Source of the DNA: Brachypterus glaber
Taxonomy: Eukaryota > Arthropoda > Insecta > Coleoptera > Kateretidae
Assembly: GCA_958510825.1 (NCBI GenBank)
Contig: OY294052.1
Coordinates: forward strand, 10,623,816-10,687,815
Length of the DNA stretch: 64,000 nucleotides
Direction of reading: 5' to 3'
This document shows, in pieces, positions 1 to 10,639 of this stretch (positions are counted from its first letter, which is position 1; each line of letters begins with the position of its first letter). The notes below the pieces were generated by a model. That model was not told where the DNA came from. It did not search any database and was given only the letters and a program-made list of their open reading frames with translations. The position numbers were made by a program, and so were the translations under genes.

Positions 1-159
1 TCTCTGCTTTGCAACTAAAGCATTAAATTCGAGAGTGCTTAAACCAGTGCATGTATCATTATAATGCATAGCAACATTGCAGCAGTCGCAAGATACATAT
101 TTCTCGCTACGCTTGATAGTTACCTCGCATGTAAAGCATTTGTTAGACGTGACGGACAT
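1..159 (-). CDS. PHD-type zinc-finger protein, N-terminal part (likely retroelement ORF1)
   Basis: An open frame of 53 codons starts at the ATG at 159 and runs off the left edge without a stop. It shows the first part of a PHD-like C4HC3 finger: C8-x2-C11, C24-x2-C27, then H32-x4-C37, followed by the sequence TGLSTLEF. The last Cys pair of a PHD finger would lie beyond the window. PHD fingers at the N-terminus are common in ORF1-type proteins of invertebrate non-LTR retrotransposons and other mobile elements. That origin fits the repeat-rich setting, but no reverse transcriptase is visible here, so it is an inference. A host chromatin protein is possible but less likely. The start is the first ATG in frame and sits 10 residues before the CxxC pair closes. 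Confidence 0.6.
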   Translation of the reverse strand, partial: MSVTSNKCFTCEVTIKRSEKYVSCDCCNVAMHYNDTCTGLSTLEFNALVAKQR

Positions 160-260
160 TTTTCTCAGTGTATAGTACTTTATTGATGTATATTCGCAGA
201 GGCAACGGCAGGCCCACTCGCAGCGTAGACTAGGTACTGATCGCTGGTAAACAGTTCAAG
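160..260 (-). promoter_or_regulatory. probable 5' UTR / start region of the PHD-finger gene
   Basis: The 100 bases upstream of the PHD start codon are clearly richer in G and C than the surrounding DNA. On the minus strand they contain an ATCAGT (forward 236-241) resembling the arthropod initiator. Downstream initiator promoters are typical of non-LTR elements, so this may be the element's 5' end. No other promoter signal is visible. Confidence 0.22.
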
Positions 261-1294
261 TAACGTGACCTTTGCGTGTTACAAATACGTATGCGTTGAT
301 AAAACCATCGAAATTGATCTTTATTGCAATTTGACAGTTCCAATAATCTTTAATTGCACATTAGAATGCAGTTGAAATATATTGAATTTGGGCTTACCAA
401 ATATATGAAATTGTTCACTAAATTTTTGCCAATGCTTAGATGCACTTTAAAGACTTTTAATAACACTTCAAACTACAAATAATTCACAAAATCTATACAG
501 CGTGAAATAAACACTACTGGTGTTGGGTGTGTTGTTTTGTTGTAATAATTGTTGTTGTAATAATGCAATTGTTCTCTCATATTAATTAATTTAAGCATTC
601 TATCAACAATGCTATTTCGAAATTCCCGCGCCGATATTGACATTAAATTTATAGTTCGATCATAATAAAATTGTTATTGTTTCGATCTAGCATTTCTTCT
701 GTAATTATCAAGTGATCGTGAACAGGGGCATTGCTCAATACTTGCAGTTCTACCACCTTGCTGCCACCATTGCAATGCAGTGGACGCCTTTTGCAAAAAA
801 GAACCCATTAGAATATTTTAACAGAATAGCTCATGTTCTTCTTCTTCTTTTACGTAGAATTGGCGTTGTTGTCAATTCTGTTCTGGGCTTATTAACTAGA
901 ATATCCGGCCAAATCTGACTCACATTCCTTTTTATTTAGACTTCCGGGACTGCATTTAAGCAGGTCTGGGATTTCCCAAATCCCGGTTGTTATTTGGTAT
1001 AACTCATGTTAGATCAAGTAAATCTGTCCCTAATTCAAAACCTAGTGGCACTTTTCCTACAACTTACAATTTAACCCTATATTGCACCTGGTTCCCATTT
1101 GGCAACAGTGGCCATTAGGACCCCTGAATTCTTGAATAATGAAAACGAAAACTTTATTTTGAGATTAGCTGGATACGAGTTTTTGTTAGTGTGTTGGTTT
1201 TTGTTTAAAAACTAGCTTTTGAGTTCTATCTTTTTTTTTTAATTTGATTACCACATATGTGCACATAAGGCACCCGTTACAGCTCAGTGAAAAA
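261..1294. other. AT-rich stretch without recognised feature
   Basis: No coding similarity or clear repeat recognised. A short direct repeat rich in GTTGTAATAATT lies near 535-565. The open frame near 712-918 starts at GTG and has no domain. Confidence 0.5.
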
Positions 1295-1440
1295 TGTGAC
1301 AGAAATTAGTTGTTTATAAAATTTACTCCTACTAGGAGAGAAAAAATTATTATTGCTATAGGTAAAGAAAATTGATTTCACAGTCTGAAAACATGATAAA
1401 TAATGGTATGTTTTAAAACTAGTAGTGAAAAAAGAATGTT
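1295..1440 (+). repeat. dispersed repeat family M, copy 1
   Basis: About 140 bp align to 34020-34152 in the same orientation. Shared blocks include CTACTAGGAGAGAAAAAA and AACATGATAAATAATG. No terminal repeats or coding content are visible. Confidence 0.6.
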
Positions 1441-1638
1441 ATTCTTTAGATCAAATATATCTGGTTCTGCTACAGAGCCTTGCGGTACTTCTCACAAAAA
1501 TCAATATTGCCTATTTTAATAAAATTATAATTTTCAATTTACATTTTTGAGGAAAGGAAATAAGGCAAAGAATTAGGGATATTTTACTTAATTAATTTGC
1601 TTTAATCTTCTTTGAACTCTAAAATAAGAGAGCATACA

Positions 1639-1945
1639 GCGAGGGGTTTATTTATTGAAAAAAATGTTTACAAGGAATGTGAGAATCAAAGGATTGTCGA
1701 AGATTGTCAAAAAGATTCTGGAAGATTGTATAAAATTAAAAAAACAGTCATCAACTCTGAAACTGGAAAAAAGCTTTACCCCGGGCGAGTCATCACCTCT
1801 AAAAAGGCAAAAACGATTTAACCCTGATGCCAAAAATAAAATAATATTAAAAAATTGTGAAAGATTGTGGGAAGATTTTAGATCATTGTGGAAGATTGTA
1901 GATGATTGTGGAAGATTGTTGGGAATTGTCAATGATTGTTGACAT
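1639..1945 (+). repeat. family A repeat with irregular GATTGT-rich array, copy 1
   Basis: The copy begins GGGGTTTATTTATTGAAAA and continues as an irregular minisatellite built on GAAGATTGTG-like units. It aligns at its start with 4451-4698, including CAAAGGATTG and GATTGTCAAAAAGATT-like blocks. Overlapping open frames on both strands here are products of the array, not genes. Confidence 0.65.
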
Positions 1946-2374
1946 ACAGTTTATCTGACCAATCCCTGCCTTTTTGATTAAGATCATCCAATATAATAAT
2001 ATAATTTACCCATATTATAATGATCATAACCATATTGTATTTGAAACAAAATATCATTTTCGCAAGTCCGACCTTCCTTCTCAGCACAATGGCATTTTAT
2101 GCTGACTAGCTCACAGAAACTTTGAATCTGATTAAATAGAAAATCCTATTTTTGTATTCAATATATTGAAAATAATTCGAATGGTGAAATTGTCTGAATA
2201 TAAGAAAAATCAAGGACGCCGCACTATGTCGCCAAATGAAAAAAAAGTGTCCAAAATTATTTTATTACTAAAATTGAGTAAAAACTCTTTAATATACATA
2301 AAAAAATAGTTTAGTCACAATTTTGAGTTTTTACTCCCGAGGTATACACTATTTTTTGCACGGCTGACGACTAT
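1946..2374. other. unassigned sequence with a small inverted repeat
   Basis: Mostly unrecognised AT-rich DNA. A short inverted repeat pairs AAATTGAGTAAAAACTC near 2270 with its complement near 2325. No gene seen. Confidence 0.4.
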
Positions 2375-3895
2375 AGGCTGATTCAGAATTGGTGAATTCA
2401 ACAAAAATGGTAGATTCCCCATGCGAAAATAAGACAAAAAGTTCCTATAAAGGTTGGCCCGGAAATAAGCCCTAAGGGAGCTAGGACCCTCCTAAGGGTA
2501 CATGTGAAAAGTAATTTTATTTAATATCTCTGGAACCCTATGAACCACAGTAACAAATTTTTGCACATGCCTTAACATTCATAAAGCTTATCATTTTATG
2601 TAACATTTATTTAATAATTTTTACCAGGGTCGTGCAAAATGGGGGGGGGGGGCGATGTCACTCTTTTGGCAAAATTATTAGTTTTTCAGCCTTATGGTTA
2701 CCAAATTGTAGATCAGGATTTAACTAAAATGGGAGTATAACATAACTCAGGGGGGGGGGTAGGTTAGGGTCAAAATTATTATATTTCTCTAATTTAGGGT
2801 AAGAACTACCTGCATACCAAATTTTAGCTTCCCAAAAAGTTTTTAAGAAATGCGTACCCAAGCTGGAAATTTTTGATATGAAATCTTTAAAAATGTCAAA
2901 AACGTCAAAAAATATCGCAAAAGAAATGCTTATATCTTGCAATGGGCCAAAATGGGCACTCTTATATTTATACAGTATTACTATTACATATTTAAGAATA
3001 GTTTTACGTATATATCTGATGGACAACGATGGACTAAAAAAACTATTCTCAAATTTTATGTGTCATCGACACGTAGAAAAAAGGGCCTCAAAATTATCGC
3101 TAGAATTTTACGTAAAAATGTTTTTTGGTATATATTAATAAATATATCTTTAAAGACATATACTTGCTATGCTTATTCCAAATTTTAAGCAAAAATATTA
3201 GTTTATTTGGAAATTAGGATGGTTATTGTGTTAGCATGTCAAAATGGGTTTTTGATCAACCGTTATGCATCGGCATGAATATTGCATTGGCGCATATTCC
3301 CAGATTTATTGCAAATAAAATTAATGACTTTTTCTAATGTAGAAAAGTATAATGAATAACTTTGAATGGTTTTTGATTCTTATTTCTAAATTTCATTTGC
3401 CTATTTATGGACACTTTTTTCCCCGTAGGCAACATAGTGCGCCGGTACACGGTGGTGGAATTTCCTAGATTGATGGCCAAAATAGGGGTAAACAAAATTA
3501 ACGCAATCAAAAAACCGAATAGTAGATCGTTTATATTTATATAACAGTTCAGTGCATGAAAAAATCATATTCCTAGTCTCCCTAAAGGCATAATTAATTT
3601 TTGCTAGTACCTTAAACATTGACTTTTTTTAAGAAAAACTTGATTTCCTTTCATTTCATTTCATCAAAAAATACCTTACTTTTAAGCTAAATTGTCAGCT
3701 TAAAAGTCCAAACCTCTTTCTGAAAATAATTACTAAATGTTATTCTTCATGTTCATTCTAGATGTATTAAGCTATGTTTTCGTGAAAAAAAAAAAGATTA
3801 ATAAATGTGTTTTTAAGCTAAAAAAATGGCATGGGTTTTTATACGTTTTCGACCACCAGATTTTTTATTTTAATTTGATAACATAAAATTACTTT

Positions 3896-4126
3896 ATACA
3901 ATACATACAGATAATAAGACAATTACCAGCTTTATTTTAAATAGATAAACTCAATAATAACAACCGCCTGGATTTTACTTTATTGAGTGGATAATTATTT
4001 ATTTTACCCACTCAATTGTCACTTGTCAAATTATTTTCTTGTAAATGTCATTAAAATTTTTAATAAAAATATGAATTCCTAAGCTATTTATTGGATAAAA
4101 CCTTGTATGGCACTCATGGGTAAACC
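3896..4126 (-). repeat. family H hairpin-ended element, partial copy
   Basis: This copy matches the complement of 34155-34484, from the block ATACATACAGATAATAAGAC to GGCACTCATGGGTAAACC. The left hairpin found in other copies is missing; only one arm remains. The hairpin built on GAGTGGATAA/TTACCCACTC (about 3984-4015) is retained. Confidence 0.7.
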
Positions 4127-4450
4127 GATGGTTAATTTTCTCATGGGCATTCCCCATCCCCCTATAGCTACGGCCCTGGTCATGTTTTTTTTTTACGTCG
4201 AAAAACGGCATTACAGATCTCCCTTTTTACAATTTCTGAAAATTCGCTCAAATCAACGTCCGTTACCTAACATTTTCCTAGACCCCCTCCCCCCTAGGCG
4301 CGTTACGTACTATATGGACAGCCCCTAATAGGAAATGCTGATTTTCCATATAGTTCAGCTTTATATCTAAAGTTTATAATAAAATTTTAAATATTACAAG
4401 AACCTATGGACCTATGTATAATTACCTACTTTGACAACTACCATAAAAAC

Positions 4451-4698
4451 GAAGGGTTTATTTATTGAAAAAAAGTGTACAAGGATTGTGAGAAACAAAG
4501 GATTGCGAGAGATTGCCAAAAAGATTGTGAAAGATTGTACAACATTTTAATGAAGATTGTTTAAGATTGTGGGAAGATTTCATATGATTGTGGATTGTTG
4601 ATGATTTTGGTTTGATTGTAGATGATTGTGGAAGAACGAGTCAACGATTGTAGAAGATTGTTGGATAGGTGTACAAAGATTGTCCAATAAATAACTCC
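4451..4698 (+). repeat. family A repeat, copy 2
   Basis: Starts GGGTTTATTTATTGAAAA like the copy at 1639. It contains many GATTGT units (AAGATTGT, GATGATTGTGG) and ends CCAATAAATAACTCC. The first and last 12-14 bases are inverted copies of each other (TTATTTATTG / CAATAAATAA), so this is probably a short TIR element with an internal minisatellite. Confidence 0.6.
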
Positions 4699-5548
4699 GC
4701 CGCATAAAAATATCGATATATGTTACTATTGTTAAGTTTATAAGTTTATATATTTATAAGCAATAATAATTTTATTTACCCATTTATCTATTATCTACAA
4801 ACAGAAATTTATATATTGCACATTATGTAAAGTGACATTAATTTTATATAAAAAAATATAATTTATTTTACAATTATTATTCTATTGTTTAAATAATTTA
4901 ATACCGTTTTTAATGGAAATCAAAGGTTTAGTATTATTATAAAAACTATTTATTGAAAACCAGTTAAATTAAATACCTACTTAATATTTTGATCAATAAT
5001 AACTATTAATTAATCTATTATTGATTTTATTATTTATAATATTTTAATTAAAAAGATATATTTGTAGTTTTTTACCCCCATACAAAAAAAGCAAGTAACA
5101 GGCAATGAACAAAAAAGGTTTAAATTTTCGACAGTACTTTCATAATTATAGGTCAAACCAAAATTTAAGATAGTTTTTAAAATTATTTTATGAAAAAAAG
5201 TTCCTATAAAGGTTAGTCCGGAAATGAGCCCTCATTGAATGGGGAATAAAAAAGCACCAATAAAATTTTAATGCTGCAGGGCGATTCGAAGCAAAAAAGT
5301 ATTCTTCACCGAAATACCAGTCTTACACGATATGATTTTTATTATGTATTTTTTGTCAAGGAAACCATATTTTTAAGAAAAAAAATACAAAAAAGTTTTG
5401 GGCAAAAAAGTGACATCCCGCCCTTATTTTGCACGTCCCTGGTTAAAATTACGAAATAAAAATAACATAAGAATATAGCCTTTATCAATGTTAAGGCATG
5501 TGCAAAAAATCGCTACTGTAGTTCATGGGGTTCCAGAGATATTAAATA

Positions 5549-6345
5549 ATAGTATATTATTTACCAAGTGAGAGAAGTTTAACATTTTTGACCTGCGTCA
5601 AATTGCGGGATGAGCGCGCTAGCGCGAAGCCCGCAAGACGCGGTCTAAAATGTTAAATCTTCATTCACGTGGAAAATATAGTATTTTTTTCACCACCAGT
5701 AAAATTAATTAGCTATTTATTTATTTATTTATTTTACTAAAATTTAATGAAAAAGCTTATAAATTTAAAATATCACGCTGGCCGTTCGCGGCCATTAAAA
5801 AAACAAATGAATAACTTGACATTTCTGGCAGAAATTTTCTGGTGATCTGCTAAAAATATTAAGTTAGAAAGTGTTTCCGTGTTAAGTGTAATAAAATATA
5901 TAAAAATGGAAAGTGAAATACAAAGTGATGATTCTGGTACTCCCCCAGAAATAAGGGGACAGGTGAAAACTCTAGTAATCTATAATCCTTACGGTAATAT
6001 ATGGGTTGTATAATCTATGGCTGAATATGATGGACCAATGATTTTCACTTTTCGAAGTGTTTTTTGTAAAACATGTTTTATAGGTACTAATTTAGTTAAT
6101 ATTTTTTAATTTATCATGCAATAAATAAATTTGGTGCCTAAAGACACTTGTAAATAGCAATGTGATTTAATAATTAAGTGAAACGTCAGATGCCAAAACA
6201 GCTGAATAAAAATTCATTATTAACCATGGTGCAATTTCATTATTTTTAGAACCTCTGACGTCATAGGTAGAGAAATAATATTTCTACCAATAAAAAGAAC
6301 AGTAATAAAGATGTGGTTTTAGGCTGGTGGTGAAAAAAAACTATT
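5549..6345 (+). mobile_element. hairpin-ended non-autonomous element inserted in family B
   Basis: The right arm of the B element is interrupted here. The left arm near 2495-2545 shows the uninterrupted order, so about 790 bp were inserted between the ATTAAATAA block and the TTTTCACATGTACCC block. The insert begins AATAGTATATTATTTACC and ends AAACTATT, sharing only about six inverted terminal bases. A near-perfect hairpin with a GC-rich tip lies at 5574-5662 (tip GAGCGCGCTAGCGCG), and a short hairpin at 6266-6288. The interior holds a start codon with an acidic reading frame. A CACCACCAG block at about 5690 has its complement at about 6325. No complete protein is encoded. Confidence 0.6.
5906..6013 (+). 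CDS. short acidic ORF, possible first coding exon of a transposon gene
   Basis: A 35-residue frame opens with ATG in the context AAAAATGG after an AT-rich leader. Its first 19 residues are acidic and proline-containing (MESEIQSDDSGTPPEIRGQ). At codon 19 the DNA reads GGACAG/GTGAAA, a plausible 5' splice site in phase 0, so the true exon may be 5906-5962 with the rest intronic. Beyond that point the translation does not look like protein. The location, inside a transposable element with hairpin ends, suggests a remnant of that element's own gene after internal deletion. I do not recognise the family. Acidic starts with a PPEI motif occur in some insect transposon-encoded proteins, but this is weak evidence. 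Confidence 0.35.
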   Translation: MESEIQSDDSGTPPEIRGQVKTLVIYNPYGNIWVV

Positions 6346-6626
6346 TTTCACATGTACCCTTCGAAGGAAGGTAGCTCCCTTAGGGCTGATTTCCGGACTT
6401 TTATAGGAACTTTTTTTCATATTTTCGCATGGAGAATCTACCATTTTAGTTTGATTCACCAATTCTAAATCAGCCTGTATTTTGAAGTTAACATATCCTG
6501 TTCAAAATTAACACATACATATAAATTAAATCAAGAGCATTGATGATTAATTTTCAATGAATTTCACTTAAAATTTGCAAAAAAATAAATTTAAAACAAA
6601 AGTTCATCAAACTTTTTGTTAAATTA

Positions 6627-6829
6627 GGGAACGTTCAAGTATTACGTAACGCAAAATGTACCACAATTCATACACTTCATAGCTCGGTTCTCGCGTTATT
6701 CAAGGCTGTAGAGATTCAGGGGAGGTAGCCGAAATTTGAAATCTGTATAATCTATAATAACGCGAGAACCGTGGTATGAAGTGTATGAATTTTGGTACAA
6801 TTTGCGTTAAGTAATACTTGAACGTTCCC
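6627..6829. mobile_element. 203-bp MITE with TTA target duplication
   Basis: Inverted arms of about 75 bp begin GGGAACGTTCAAGTATTACG and meet around an AT-rich centre. TTA flanks both sides (6624-6626 and 6830-6832). A three-base TTA duplication with G-rich termini fits PIF/Harbinger-type MITEs. A single end of the same family lies at about 29220-29255. It has no coding capacity. Confidence 0.75.
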
Positions 6830-6832
6830 TTA

Positions 6833-7320
6833 ACTATAAAATACTTATATTTTGCTTTATGAAATTAGCTGTACTAAAAAAAAATAATAAATTAAATTAA
6901 AAACAATGTTTTTAAAAGTTCAACGTTTGAATATATTATATGTAATCTAAAAAAAATTCGCTGAAATTTGAAATAAAAAAAATTACACTTCTTTGTTCAA
7001 ATTTTAACCACACCTAAAGAAGTCATAAAATACTTGGTGGTACCCTTGAAAAACAAAAATTTCTGTAATAAAAAATGTATTACTGAAATAATTTTAATTT
7101 ATATTGTTAGATTGCTTTCAAGTCATTTTTTTTTTGAGAACTTATTTTTAGAATTCTTTTTGGTTTGATGTTGTTTAAAAAATAATGGCCACAGAAAGAA
7201 GTCTAGAAGTCTATTTTTAATTTTAATTAACTAACTTTCTCATAAAGCATAGTGAAAAAAAAATCAATTTTTTTTTACCTTAATCATTTTTTTTTCCTCT
7301 GAAAAATTAAAATAAGTAAA
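6833..7320. other. AT-rich stretch without recognised feature
   Basis: Long A and T runs; no gene, tandem array or inverted repeat recognised. Confidence 0.45.
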
Positions 7321-7330
7321 AAAAATTTTT

Positions 7331-7376
7331 GTCTGTCTGTCTATCTATCTGTATGTCTGTCGGTCTGTCTGTCGGT
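7331..7376 (+). repeat. imperfect GTCT microsatellite
   Basis: About 11 units of GTCT with CTAT and CGGT variants. It is followed at about 7390-7430 by the block GAGCTAGAGACTTAAAATTT, which resembles modules next to the CAGA tracts elsewhere in the window. Confidence 0.7.
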
Positions 7377-7499
7377 ACCCACGATAATTAAGAGCGCTTT
7401 GAGCTAGAGACTTAAAATTTGGTATACAAATGTATTTTTATATCATCTTGGACAAGTTCGTATTTAAACAAAATCGATTATGGAGGAGGGGGGTAAAAG

Positions 7500-7790
7500 G
7501 GGGGTTAAATTTTTGTTTAGGCCTTAACTTTTTATTATTCACAATAGGACAAACATTTAAAAACCTTCTAAAAGTAAATTAAAATTACACAAAACATGTT
7601 ATTACAATTTTCCATGGCCCCTCTGTCCCCCAAAATGTAAAACATTGTTTCTGGACATAATTTTATTATTAACAATAGAAGAAAAGTTTAACAACCACCT
7701 AAAAGGTATAAAAAAATACACAAAAAAAATATTATATATTTTTTCCATGGTGGGATGGGAGAGGAGGCCCCAAAATGTAAAAAAATATTT
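7500..7790 (+). repeat. two diverged tandem copies of about 130 bp
   Basis: The order TTATTATTNACAATAG, ACCNNCTAAAAG, TTACACAAAA, TTTTCCATGG, CCCCAAAATGTAAAA appears twice, at about 7533-7640 and 7664-7780. The copies differ by many substitutions, so the duplication is old. The minus-strand frames here are not supported as genes. Confidence 0.6.
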
Positions 7791-8041
7791 ACATAGAAAA
7801 TAAAATAACAAACATTATTAATCGTATTAATAAAAAATTGATTTTTTTTAATGAGAAAGTACTCTCGCTCATTCATTTAGATTTTTTTATTTGAATTTAT
7901 GTTTAAGAAATTTTCTCATATATAGACATAGATCGTTTTCCTACAAAACCTTCATTCTTATTTGAAAAATGTCAAAAACTAACATTACCATAATATTATA
8001 CTATTCGTGACCAAAATAAACTATGAATGCGATATTGAATA

Positions 8042-8730
8042 GGGTCACCCCATCCAGCGGTGGGTTTTTGACAACTGCCGTTAAGGGGTCGACTATAAAA
8101 TACGTCAAACTTTTTTAGGTGATTTTAGACCCCTCCCCCATGTCACAGATTGTCACAAAGTCTTGACCCCCCCTCCCCCCTATGTCACGTCACACTCGAA
8201 TTTTACTAAAAAAAAGTTTGTTCTTGCGGTGGCAGAGAGCAGTTACTGCTGAACTTTTGCTTGCAGACCCTGCTCTTGATGAAAAATAATGAAACAACGT
8301 TGCCTTGTTTTTTCGTAGCGGCTTGTAGCAAATTTTTGATTTCTCGTTCCGTATCTTCAAGGACAGTTTTTTCTTTTTTGGAAGTTAAGTCACAATTTAT
8401 TAACTTCAATTTGCAAAATTTGTTTTGATTTACCGGGATGCGCTTTACCATAAGCTTTATAGAGCTTATTGTACAAAGAACCGAAATCCGACATAACTGT
8501 CTTTGATATTTAACTTTTATCGCGAAATAACACTGCGAATTAACAATTTGTCCAAAAAGACTAAAATACATTTATTAAATATTAATTTAAATAAAAGATG
8601 AAATTAAATACTGACACATGTAGACATTTAAAAAAATAACCTATAAAACAAGACGAATTAAACCATACTTTCTCTGAACAAAACCCTACAATAATAATGT
8701 TAGCAAAGCTTCCGCTGAATGGAGTGACCC
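8042..8730. mobile_element. 689-bp TIR element flanked by TA, with a degraded ORF
   Basis: Ends are inverted copies: GGGTCACCCCATCCAGCGG at the left and the complement of GGGTCACTCCATTCAGCGG at the right. TA lies immediately outside both ends (8040-8041, 8731-8732), as expected for Tc1/mariner-like insertion, though other TA-targeting groups are possible. Inside are a GC-richer block (8087-8200) and a frameshifted ORF on the minus strand. A 167-bp element with similar ends lies at 17493-17659. Confidence 0.65.
8206..8494 (-). pseudogene. frameshifted small ORF inside the TIR element
   Basis: From the ATG at 8494, 34 codons read MSDFGSLYNKLYKAYGKAHP and onward to EVNKL before a stop at 8390-8392. 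The overlapping frame, open from 8571 down to 8206, continues with a charged helical-looking stretch (KKEKTVLEDTEREIKNLL). Together they look like one small lysine- and glutamate-rich protein broken by a frameshift around 8385, in which the first stop may be a mutated Trp codon. I do not recognise the family with confidence. Codon use is less AT-biased than the surroundings, which supports past coding. It lies wholly within the TIR element, so it is probably element-encoded rather than a host gene. Confidence 0.35.
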
Positions 8731-8984
8731 TAATATTAAAATGGTAAGCATAATTTAAATTTTTAATAGAATAGTGTTAAAATACGACCTAGGTATGACT
8801 ATAGGTCATTGTATCAAATTAAATATCATAAAGCATACACTAAAATCGTTAATACACAATTGGAGGTAAGCTATAAAAGGTGACATTTTCTGATTCATTC
8901 AAGGATCAAAACGAATTGTGCGTTAGAGGGTCAGAATCACAAAAGTTTAATTTTTCACTATTATAATTAATGGTTTATTTTTAA

Positions 8985-9202
8985 ATTAAGCCTGTTTTTT
9001 TAACAGGATATCTCATATTTAAGCCCATTCAGTTTTCATTTGGGTTTTATGTCTCTTAGGATCCCCCGAAAGGAAATTTTGGGGTTTGACTTTTCTCAAC
9101 AGCATGCTGAACCTGAAAAGACAAACAGACAAACATACGTCGATTTTATTTAGATAGATTTGAGTTTCAATTTATGCCAAGGTTACACTGATAGAAATTT
9201 TG
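8985..9202. other. unassigned stretch with a CAGACAAA tract
   Basis: A GACAAACAGACAAAC tract lies near 9119-9135, of the kind seen beside other repeats here. The boundaries of the parent repeat are not visible. Confidence 0.35.
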
Positions 9203-9378
9203 TTGTAATATAGGCGCCAACCATATTTTTTTTAATAGGCCATAGCATTAATTTGTTATACGATACAACAACCAGTTAATTAATAGGTAAACAACATACA
9301 ATTGTTATAAATACAACAACAAATGTTATCTTATGTCCTAGCTATAGTACAATTTGTGGTTGGCGCATATATAACATG
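9203..9378. mobile_element. short inverted-repeat element (about 175 bp)
   Basis: The left block TAATATAGGCGCCAACCA pairs with TGGTTGGCGCATATATAAC on the right, separated by about 130 bp rich in ACAACA and TGTTGT. Outer blocks of TTGTTGTA also pair loosely. The exact ends are uncertain. Confidence 0.5.
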
Positions 9379-9910
9379 TTGTTGTATTGATAACGTTATT
9401 ATTCTATTAGTGTACTAATAAGTTATTATTTACCAAAAAGTAAATAATAACTGCTGTTGCCAAGACTTTTGATAGTTTAGAACTGATTTAGGATTCAGAA
9501 AATTAAAAAGGTGATATTCAAATAAAAATCTATGTTACGGCGCACCATTCATTTTTTTTTCAATAGGTTCTCTGTATAACAAAGCGTTTCACAATAAGAA
9601 TATAAACTGAAAACACTTATTGTTGTGTCTGTTTATATTTAAGACAATACTATATGCGAGACAAATTCCAGATAAAATTACAAGCAACAGCATAAACATA
9701 TATCATACATATGACACGAGAGCTAAAGATGATTTATTTTAACCATCTTACAATATTTCATTACTATACTATACGACGTATATTATACGTGGATACAAAA
9801 ATTTATAATAAATTGTCGGACTCAATAAAGAATATGCAAGGCAAACCTTTTAAAAAATCATGACATTCTTATCTAAAAAAGTATTTACAGTATTACTAAT
9901 ATCTAAATGG

Positions 9911-10188
9911 TTGATATTTTAAAGGTAGATAATATCTCATATTATTAAGTAGTAGTACTATTATTATTAATATTTTACAGTAATGCAAAATAATTAATAC
10001 TAATTATGAGTTGTCTTATGCCAAATGTACCTGCTGTTTTCATCTACTTTAGCTTGTCTATAAGGAATGACCTCAAATAACTTGGGCGAACAACATCAAA
10101 CGCCGCGATAAGTTCTAAATAGATGTGTATTGCTTTGAGAAAATTGATATTTTAAAGGTAGATAATATCTCATAGTATTAAGTAGTAC

Positions 10189-10222
<34 letters not shown>

Positions 10223-10630
10223 TTACATTAATGCAAAATGGTTAATAGTAATTCTGAGTTGTGTTATGCCAAATGTACTCGCTGTGTTCACCTACTTCAG
10301 CTTGATAATATGGAATGACCTCAAATAACTTGGGCGAACAACATCAAACGCCGCGATAAGTTCTAAATAGATGTGTATTGCTTTGAGAAAATTGATATTT
10401 TAAAGGTAGATAATATCTCATAGTATTAAGTAGTAGATACTATTATTATTATTAGTATTTTAAATTAATGCAAAATGGTTAATACTAATTCTGAGATGTC
10501 TTATGCCAAATGTACTCGCTGTGTTCACCTACTTCAGCTTGACCATATGGAATGACCTCAAATAACTTGGGCGAACGACATCAAACGCCGCGATTAGTTC
10601 TAAATAGATGCATATTGCTTTGAGAAAATT
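9911..10630 (+). repeat. satellite-like tandem repeat, three units of about 240 bp
   Basis: Three head-to-tail units start at 9911, 10144 and 10392 with TTGATATTTTAAAGGTAGAT. Each contains CAAATAACTTGGGCGAAC and AAACGCCGCGATNAGTTC and ends near GCTTTGAGAAAA. Spacings are 233 and 248 bp. The length difference comes mainly from the embedded ATT run. No coding content. Confidence 0.85.
10190..10221 (+). repeat. ATT microsatellite within the tandem array
   Basis: About ten ATT units in the second unit. The first and third units have only a few, so the run expanded after the array formed. Confidence 0.8.
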
Positions 10631-10639
10631 TGAGAAAAA

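Larger units (their letters stand above)
2375..6476. mobile_element. family B long-inverted-repeat element, 4.1 kb, with insertions
   Basis: The ends match in inverted orientation: AGGCTGATTCAGAATTGG at 2375 pairs with the complement ending at 6476. The arms continue for about 300 bp through CATGCGAAAAT, GTTCCTATAAA, a GGAAATNAGCCCTAAGGGAG block and ATTTAATATCTCTGGAACCC. The left arm ends at a run of 12 G (2641-2652). The right arm resumes at about 5390 and is interrupted at 5549-6345 by another element. The interior holds a family H copy, a family A copy and a partial B arm at 5193-5260. A second G run lies at about 2750. No transposase is recognisable. Related foldbacks occur at 12668 and 61443. 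Confidence 0.6.

Noticed and set aside
712..918. 68-codon frame near the left end
   Set aside because: GTG start, hydrophobic leucine-rich chance composition from CTTCTTCTTCT; no homology recognised.
4107..4328. 73-codon frame reading into PPRRVTYYMDSP
   Set aside because: It starts in a family H copy and crosses into unrelated sequence near the CTACGGCCC block. The translation looks like repeat-derived sequence common in arthropod DNA, not a protein.
8087..8200. Separate conserved gene in the GC-rich block with TGTCACAGATTGTCACAAAG
   Set aside because: The block lies inside a TIR element and looks like a widespread repeat segment; frames have stops and no domain.
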